Part shown: piece by piece, positions 5,047 through 5,325 of the stretch
Layout: every line of letters starts with the position of its first letter
Numbering within the stretch: the first letter of the stretch is position 1
Source of the DNA: Bifidobacterium breve
GTDB lineage: Bacteria > Actinomycetota > Actinomycetes > S36-B12
Assembly: GCA_945900705.1 (NCBI GenBank)
Contig: CAMDKJ010000132.1
Coordinates: 1 to 5,325 of the forward strand
Direction of reading: 5' to 3'
DNA: 5,325 nucleotides
Notes under the pieces: model-generated
Told to the model about the DNA's origin: nothing
Seen by the model: only the letters and a program-made list of their open reading frames with translations
The model's database searches: none
Position numbers and translations under genes: made by a program

Positions 5047-5325
5047 GTGATCAAGGCCATGGGCTGGTATTCGGCAGCGGGCGTAATCCCTGCAATCGGG
5101 GCACAAAGTTGGCAAGAACCCGGTGATCCCCACCTGCGGGCGGCGCTGCACGATTTGGTTACCCAGTGTCGCGAAAATGCTGAAAGTTTTGTGTGGCTCG
5201 GGGTTTTTGAGCCCACCAAACCCGAGATGGAACTGATTGCGGAGGCATTTGAGCTGCCGCATTTGCAGGTAGAAGACGCGGCCAATCCGGCGCAAAGAGC
5301 AAAAATTGAGCTGGACGAGAGTGGT
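5047..5325 (+). CDS. corA: CorA-family magnesium/cobalt transporter, N-terminal 93 residues (partial at right edge)
   Basis: CorA proteins are pentameric inner-membrane channels for Mg2+ (also Co2+/Ni2+) with a large cytoplasmic N-terminal domain; only the start of that domain is in the window. The frame is open to the right edge and gives 93 residues from the GTG at 5047. Family-like features are SFVWLGVFEPTKPEMELIAE (47-66), corresponding to the usual FVWIGLHEPsxxE segment; FELPHLQVEDA (68-78), corresponding to FGLHPLAVEDA; and the following QRAKIELD (83-90), corresponding to QRPKLERY. The transmembrane helices and the GMN selectivity motif would lie beyond the window. The start is uncertain: GTG 5047 is the first start codon in the frame, ATG 5059 is an alternative, and neither has a well-placed Shine-Dalgarno. 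A CorA paralogue with another specificity cannot be excluded. Confidence 0.82.
   Translation, partial: MIKAMGWYSAAGVIPAIGAQSWQEPGDPHLRAALHDLVTQCRENAESFVWLGVFEPTKPEMELIAEAFELPHLQVEDAANPAQRAKIELDESG

Noticed and set aside
5039..5050. ATG at 5039 as the start of the corA-like gene, because AAGG lies 4 nt upstream
   Set aside because: That frame stops after three codons (ATG CGG ACG TGA), so the CorA frame must start at GTG 5047 or ATG 5059.
4911..5295. Minus-strand frames 4911-5285 and 4999-5295 across the corA-like gene and the divergent spacer
   Set aside because: The plus-strand frame matches the CorA N-terminal domain and the minus-strand frame to 5002 matches the phosphatase; these alternatives cover both and resemble nothing.
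1..5325. Mobile element, CRISPR array, tRNA/rRNA or riboswitch
   Set aside because: No transposase, terminal inverted repeats, direct repeat-spacer pattern or RNA gene signature seen, and virtually all of the sequence is accounted for by conserved coding regions.

Overview
The window is chromosomal DNA from an actinobacterium. The main reasons are a full-length mycothiol cysteine ligase (MshC), which is essentially restricted to Actinobacteria, and next to it three protein families typical of that phylum: the SCO1664-type PI3/4-kinase-like protein, a DUF3090 protein and the MSMEG_4193-type histidine phosphatase. By eye the G+C content is moderately high but below that of Streptomyces, genes are packed very tightly, and GTG starts are common (mshC, DUF3090, the phosphatase and the corA-like gene all appear to use GTG). 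A compact, possibly uncultured, actinobacterial lineage would fit, but the species cannot be named from this sequence.

Layout. (1) Positions 1-538, minus strand: the N-terminal third of pgi (glucose-6-phosphate isomerase), which runs off the left edge. (2) Positions 539-599: a 61-bp divergent spacer with a good Shine-Dalgarno for each gene and a perfect 16-bp palindrome between them. (3) Positions 600-1640, plus strand: complete gnd (6-phosphogluconate dehydrogenase, short form, probably NAD-linked). (4) Positions 1632-5002, minus strand: a four-gene cluster transcribed right to left as histidine phosphatase, DUF3090 zinc-ribbon protein, SCO1664-family kinase-like protein and mshC. The first three genes overlap by 1 and 4 bp, and mshC follows after 49 bp. 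The 3' end of mshC overlaps the 3' end of gnd by 9 bp. (5) Positions 5047-5325, plus strand: the N-terminus of a CorA-family divalent cation transporter, running off the right edge. No stretch longer than 61 bp lacks a gene.

How the genes relate. pgi and gnd sit on either side of the glucose-6-phosphate branch point between glycolysis and the pentose phosphate pathway and share one small control region. The minus-strand cluster joins a known mycothiol biosynthetic step to three conserved proteins of unknown or poorly defined role: one resembling a kinase, one resembling a phosphatase, and a small protein with a C-terminal metal-binding knuckle. That trio is the best candidate here for an undescribed system. 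The gene neighbourhood is known in other actinobacteria, however, and any joint function is inference. I see no mobile elements, RNA genes, CRISPR arrays or phage signals.
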